This document shows positions 60,930 to 64,000 of a stretch of DNA of 64,000 bases, piece by piece. This DNA is from CAZHCA01 sp964530825. Its GTDB lineage: Bacteria; Bacteroidota; Bacteroidia; Chitinophagales; Saprospiraceae. The number at the start of each line of letters is the position of its first letter. Position 1 is the first letter of the stretch. Under the pieces are notes generated by a model. That model had not been told where the DNA came from. It ran no database searches and was given only the letters and a program-made list of their open reading frames with translations. The translations under genes were made by a program, and so were the position numbers. The stretch spans positions 75,414-139,413 of the forward strand of contig CAZHCA010000010.1 of the NCBI GenBank assembly GCA_964530825.1, read 5' to 3'.

Positions 60930-61301
60930 AGTAAAGAATTTATCCGATGCGAAGGTAGCGTCTTATTAATTGGGAATCAAGCGCAAGCGGATGGGACCCA
61001 AAATTTTATCGGGATGAACCGCCTTCGATCTCGGTATGATCCGGAATTTGGCTGGTGGTCCGGACACTGTCCATTTCTTTGGGTCAATTCAAAGAATATA
61101 ACGTGCAAGCGACATCAGTAGAGCATTTGCTTTTTTCGGGATCACACGAAGCCCAGTAAGGCTAAAATCTGTCGCTCAATCCAACCTGACTGCATTTTAC
61201 AATTTTTTCATGTGATCCAACATCGGCTAAGCAATGGTGTTGCAAAAAACGTATCCTACACCAAAACGATACTAAACTTTTTTTACAGAAAAAAATGTAG
61301 C
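60930..61301. other. 372-bp gap between divergent genes
   Basis: No gene or RNA was recognised. A TACCTTCG element on the minus strand (about 60949-60956), two bases off nothing but one base off the -7 consensus, may belong to the CDF gene. The region before the plus-strand membrane-protein gene is AT-rich without a matching box. The segment 61200-61301 is open in the next gene's frame but lacks conservation. Confidence 0.4.
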
Positions 61302-61769
61302 ATGAAGCGCATAGGATTGAAGTATGGGGCCATGATGCTGGGAAGCTTCATCGGTTTTTTCCTGATCATGTATGGATTAGGGCAAGCCGATAGTATTAAT
61401 TTAAGAATTTTTAACGGCGTATTCCACTTTGGATTCCTGTATCTCGCCATTCGCGAATACCGGAAAACCTATCCGAATAGTGTACACAATTATGTCTCGG
61501 GCGCCGTAACGGGACTTTACGTTTCGGTCCCTGCCGTGACTTTATTCACCATTTTCATGGCGATATTCATGGCAGCCAACTCCTCTTTCATGGATGCCGT
61601 CAATGCACGCATTCCTTATGACCGAATGTATATTAATCCGCTCACGGCCAGTATGTTTATTTTTGTAGAAGGCACTGCGATTGGACTCATCGGCTCCTAT
61701 ATTTTATCCCGCATTGTCGATGCTCAATACAGCGAAATGAAAATGGAAGGCAGCGACTACCACGATTAA
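61302..61769 (+). CDS. DUF4199-like membrane protein
   Basis: 155 residues from ATG 61302 (MKRIGLKYGAMMLGSFIGFF); a longer frame from 61212 is unlikely. Four hydrophobic spans, with NGVFHFGFLYLAIREYRK after the second and MYINPLTASMFIFVEG before the fourth, as in the DUF4199 family of Bacteroidota. Function unknown. It converges on the cupin gene. Confidence 0.75.
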   Translation: MKRIGLKYGAMMLGSFIGFFLIMYGLGQADSINLRIFNGVFHFGFLYLAIREYRKTYPNSVHNYVSGAVTGLYVSVPAVTLFTIFMAIFMAANSSFMDAVNARIPYDRMYINPLTASMFIFVEGTAIGLIGSYILSRIVDAQYSEMKMEGSDYHD

Positions 61770-61781
61770 TTATGGCGGCCC

Positions 61782-61804
61782 AGAGGGTGCTAGCGTGGCC
61801 CTCT
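61782..61804. terminator. Bidirectional hairpin between DUF4199-like and cupin genes
   Basis: AGAGGG (61782-61787) and CCCTCT (61799-61804) form a perfect 6-bp stem around an 11-base loop that contains a GCTAGC palindrome. It lies in the 47-bp gap between two convergent genes. No T-run follows. Confidence 0.35.
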
Positions 61805-61816
61805 AGGCTCCTGAAT

Positions 61817-62266
61817 TCAGGATGCCGGCTCCGGCATAACAATGTGCATATCGTAGTTGGTGGCTTCCTGAACGACTGCCCCGATAATCTCTTCTTGCAT
61901 CGATTTTTCATAGCTCCCCTCCCCTTGATCGAGTATTCCGAATCGTTCGAAGAAAGACCAAAACCCCTTAGGGCTGTGAATATTTATCCACTTGCAAGGA
62001 CCCGCCCCGGGATTACTGAAAGTGTGCAAACAACCGGGCGGCAGGTTAATCGACGCTCCGGGTTTTAAGGTGTGCTTTTCACCATCGATCATAAAATCCA
62101 TTTGGCCCTCCAGGCAAACAAAGAGTTCGGCGTAATCGCGGTGATAATGAGGCGGAGGCCCGGGGACACCGGCCGGTGTCTGTCCCATGATAATGTCGTA
62201 TGCGCCTGAAGTTTCCAAGGGGGTGATGTGATGTCCCAGTACGAATAATCTTTTAGGTGTTTCCAT
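61817..62266 (-). CDS. Cupin-domain protein
   Basis: 149 residues. A single cupin fold with PPPHYHRDYAELFVCLEGQM (metal ligands His, His, Glu) and the second motif PPGCLHTFSNPGAGP (His). An N-terminal part (MGQTPAGVPG) and a C-terminal extension of about 55 residues follow. No enzymatic class can be assigned; small-molecule binding or a dioxygenase-like role is possible. It is divergent from a tetR gene, and its promoter overlaps a palindrome that matches a second one before tetR, so it is the likely target of that regulator. Confidence 0.85.
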   Translation of the reverse strand: METPKRLFVLGHHITPLETSGAYDIIMGQTPAGVPGPPPHYHRDYAELFVCLEGQMDFMIDGEKHTLKPGASINLPPGCLHTFSNPGAGPCKWINIHSPKGFWSFFERFGILDQGEGSYEKSMQEEIIGAVVQEATNYDMHIVMPEPAS

Positions 62267-62285
62267 TTTAAGATGTAAGTTTTTT

Positions 62286-62303
62286 ATAAGACATTTGTCT
62301 CAT
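62286..62303. promoter_or_regulatory. Operator 1 of the TetR regulator (cupin side)
   Basis: ATAAGACATTTGTCTCAT is an 18-base near-palindrome: ATAAGACA and the inverse of TGTCTCAT differ by one base. It covers the expected start of cupin transcription, where a bound repressor would block it. Confidence 0.65.
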
Positions 62304-62336
62304 CAAAGATAATACCCTTTATCCAATTATTCCAAA
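62304..62336 (-). promoter_or_regulatory. Promoter of the cupin gene
   Basis: On the minus strand TTTG (62333-62336) and TATCTTTG (62304-62311) are 21 bases apart, matching the Bacteroidota consensus. Operator 1 lies directly downstream. Confidence 0.68.
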
Positions 62337-62340
62337 TTTA

Positions 62341-62358
62341 ATGAGACACTTGTTTCAT
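62341..62358. promoter_or_regulatory. Operator 2 of the TetR regulator (tetR side)
   Basis: ATGAGACACTTGTTTCAT is an 18-base near-palindrome of the same design as operator 1 (ATGAGACA-NN-TGTYTCAT), 55 bp away centre to centre and 13 bp before the tetR start. It suggests autoregulation. Confidence 0.65.
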
Positions 62359-62371
62359 AAAAAACATCCCA

Positions 62372-62986
62372 ATGCCGAAAAATTCCCTCGATAGCGGACG
62401 CATTCAGCAGAAACTGCGTACCAGACAGGCTTTGATGCAAACAGCGCGCCATCTGTTAGCCCAGCAGGGAGATTTTACCATGGAAGAAGTAGCCCGGGCG
62501 GCAGAGGTATCCCGGGCTACGCTCTACCGGTATTTCTCGGATGCAGACATGCTGAAGCTAGAGGCTCACCTCGACGCGTTCACCCAGGATACGAAGACTG
62601 CTTTGCAAGGTTTGGAAGCGGCAACGGCCAGCGAGCGGGCCCAAAAAATCCAGCGCTACTTTTTTGACCTGAGCCACAACCACGAAAGTACCTTCCGCGC
62701 TTTTTTAAGCGTACTCCTGAAACGCACCGCAACGTCCCCGGGAGCGGATACCCAGTGGCGAGGCGCCCGTAGAATCTTGCTGTTAGAGGAAGCACTTACT
62801 CCCCTGCGCAATCAAATTTCGGCGGCGACTTTTCGGAAATTAGTTCACGCGCTTGCTGTGATGGTGGGGATAGAATCTTATATCGTTATCAAGGATGTAT
62901 GCCGCCTTCAAGCGGACGAGGGGCTGGACGTCCTGCAGTGGGCCATGGTAATGATGATTCGCGGCGCACTCCTGGACCGGGAGTAA
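62372..62986 (+). CDS. TetR-family transcriptional repressor
   Basis: 204 residues. The HTH is at about 28-55 (FTMEEVARAAEVSRATLYRY). The C-terminal helical ligand domain has no recognised subfamily motif. It probably represses itself and the divergent cupin gene through two 18-bp palindromes. The inducer is unknown. Confidence 0.88.
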   Translation: MPKNSLDSGRIQQKLRTRQALMQTARHLLAQQGDFTMEEVARAAEVSRATLYRYFSDADMLKLEAHLDAFTQDTKTALQGLEAATASERAQKIQRYFFDLSHNHESTFRAFLSVLLKRTATSPGADTQWRGARRILLLEEALTPLRNQISAATFRKLVHALAVMVGIESYIVIKDVCRLQADEGLDVLQWAMVMMIRGALLDRE

Positions 62987-63032
62987 TTTTTCGCATCTTT
63001 AGGGCTTCCTCATGTAAAATTTGCACCTAAGC

Positions 63033-63932
63033 ATGAAGCGCTTACTTCTACTGCTACTCTTTTTCCTGCCCCAGCTACTTACGGCCCAGGAAGACTACAC
63101 CTGGTGGAATGAATTACACAATTGGGATGGCATCAGGGGCTGGCAACAATACCTCATTATCTCACCGGCCTTTTTAGGGCCTAATGCTTTGCCGGTTCCG
63201 GAGCTCAAGAACGGTTTGCTCCCCGGGCAATCCACCTTTGAGCTAGCTGCCCAGGGCCAATACATGCCAGGAGATCGTACCCACAATCTTTTTTCCCGGC
63301 TGTTTCTCCGACTCGATTCGGATGTTTTTGGGGTTCAGGTCAGCATGGTCCCAATCGAACATTACCTCATGGATACGGTAATTCGCGATGAGCGCAAATC
63401 CAATCAACGACACCCGAAAGGTTTTACGACGGGCGATGTGTATGTAGGCACGTATGTACAATTGCTGAAGGATAAAGAAAAATGGCCCGATCTACTGCTC
63501 ACCATCAACTTGCGCACGGCATCGGGCGGTGCCCATAACGCAGCTCGCTATACGGATGCTCCGGGTTACTTTTTTGACCTCTCCTTCGGCAAGTCTTTTC
63601 CAGTGGGCGGCAAACTTCTGCGATCTATCCGCCCCCACGGCATGATGGGCTTTTACGTCTGGCAAACCAATCTCGATAATTTCAAGCAAAATGATGCCTT
63701 CCAATATGGGTTAGGATGCACCCTTGTCGCTGTTAATTTGGAAATGACTCATTTAATCAAGGGCTATTCCGGATATATCGGCAATGGCGACCAGCCTATT
63801 GTATACCGGGGGGTGCTGCGTACACGCCGCAAAGAGGCCTTTAACTGGTCCTTGTTTGTCCAGCAAGGCTTGAGAGACTTTGAGTATCTGAGTGTAAGCC
63901 TGGGGGCCCTATTCTCCTTTGGAAAGAATTAG
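63033..63932 (+). CDS. Secreted, probable outer-membrane protein of unknown function
   Basis: 299 residues from ATG 63033, with a signal peptide (MKRLLLLLLFFLPQLLTAQ); a TTG at 63021 adds four codons. The mature part has alternating aromatic strands, such as STFELAAQGQYMPGDRTHNL, and ends YLSVSLGALFSFGKN, like the closing strands of a small outer-membrane beta-barrel. Family not recognised. It follows tetR by 46 bp on the same strand but need not be co-regulated. Confidence 0.7.
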   Translation: MKRLLLLLLFFLPQLLTAQEDYTWWNELHNWDGIRGWQQYLIISPAFLGPNALPVPELKNGLLPGQSTFELAAQGQYMPGDRTHNLFSRLFLRLDSDVFGVQVSMVPIEHYLMDTVIRDERKSNQRHPKGFTTGDVYVGTYVQLLKDKEKWPDLLLTINLRTASGGAHNAARYTDAPGYFFDLSFGKSFPVGGKLLRSIRPHGMMGFYVWQTNLDNFKQNDAFQYGLGCTLVAVNLEMTHLIKGYSGYIGNGDQPIVYRGVLRTRRKEAFNWSLFVQQGLRDFEYLSVSLGALFSFGKN

Positions 63933-63959
63933 TCTATTGAAAAATAGTAACTATTTACC

Positions 63960-63977
63960 CCCCTCAATACTGAGGGG
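63960..63977. repeat. Hairpin after the last gene
   Basis: CCCCTCA (63960-63966) and TGAGGGG (63971-63977) form a perfect 7-bp stem with a 4-base loop, 28 bp after the last stop. A-rich sequence, not T, follows on the plus strand, so it may be a stabiliser or a weak terminator. Confidence 0.45.
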
Positions 63978-64000
63978 AAATTATTAACTTGGGTCAAAAC

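Noticed and set aside
1..64000. CRISPR arrays, tRNA or rRNA genes, insertion sequences
   Set aside because: The intergenic gaps were read for repeats, CCA-type tRNA ends and terminal inverted repeats next to transposase genes; none was found.

Overview
The window looks like a chromosome segment from a Bacteroidota bacterium, most likely of the Saprospiria/Lewinella type. The evidence is the porU-porV pair of the type IX secretion system, the order rplQ-carA-eno after the ribosomal clusters, promoters of the form TTG-N17-21-TANNTTTG, the lack of Shine-Dalgarno sites, and a three-gene set that fits the carotenoid saproxanthin, first described from Saprospira. No insertion sequence, CRISPR array, tRNA or rRNA gene was seen.

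Layout. 1-1.6 kb: the end of porU and all of porV, closed by a long hairpin. 1.6-2.0 kb: rnpB (RNase P RNA) on the minus strand. 2.2-4.3 kb: a multi-membrane-span orphan histidine kinase. 4.5-7.3 kb: crtD-cruF-crtZ, the modification steps of a monocyclic 1'-hydroxy carotenoid. 7.4-8.0 kb: an unknown tail-anchored protein. 8.0-11.8 kb (minus): sucD, a DivIC/FtsB-like division protein, eno and carA. 12.1-31.7 kb (minus): the str, S10, spc and alpha ribosomal clusters, with secY, map, infA, rpmJ (too short for most gene callers) and rpoA. Good Bacteroidota-type promoters stand before rpsL, rplC and carA; -7 elements alone stand before infA and rplP; and there are terminators or hairpins after rpsJ, rpsC, rpsN, secY and rplQ. 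The ribosomal superoperon is therefore probably divided into several transcription units. 31.7-32.6 kb: a DUF4112 membrane protein and a small zinc-ribbon-like protein.

33.1-47.1 kb (plus) is the most unusual part. Six tightly packed, partly overlapping genes encode proteins of 1556, 611, 1150, 947, 317 and 64 residues, without signal peptides or recognisable enzymes. The first carries a biotinyl/lipoyl-like barrel whose modifiable lysine is replaced by aspartate. The third resembles the DUF6603 beta-rich family. The fifth has tail-fibre-like beta repeats and the sixth is a coiled coil. I read this as one conserved multi-protein assembly of unknown function and the best candidate here for an undescribed system.

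47.1-53.7 kb (minus): a secreted esterase, a membrane protein with an N-terminal effector-associated domain (EAD11-like) of the kind used in bacterial conflict systems, a metallophosphoesterase, an unknown membrane protein and a secreted S9 dipeptidyl-peptidase-like enzyme. 53.8-58.3 kb: the glyoxylate shunt operon aceB-aceA with a divergent ScfR/RamB-type regulator and a 13-bp palindrome plus half-sites between them. 58.4-64 kb: secreted proteins (LIC11966-like, SPOR-like), a CDF metal exporter, a DUF4199-like membrane protein, a cupin gene divergent from a TetR regulator with two matching palindromic operators, and a secreted probable outer-membrane protein.
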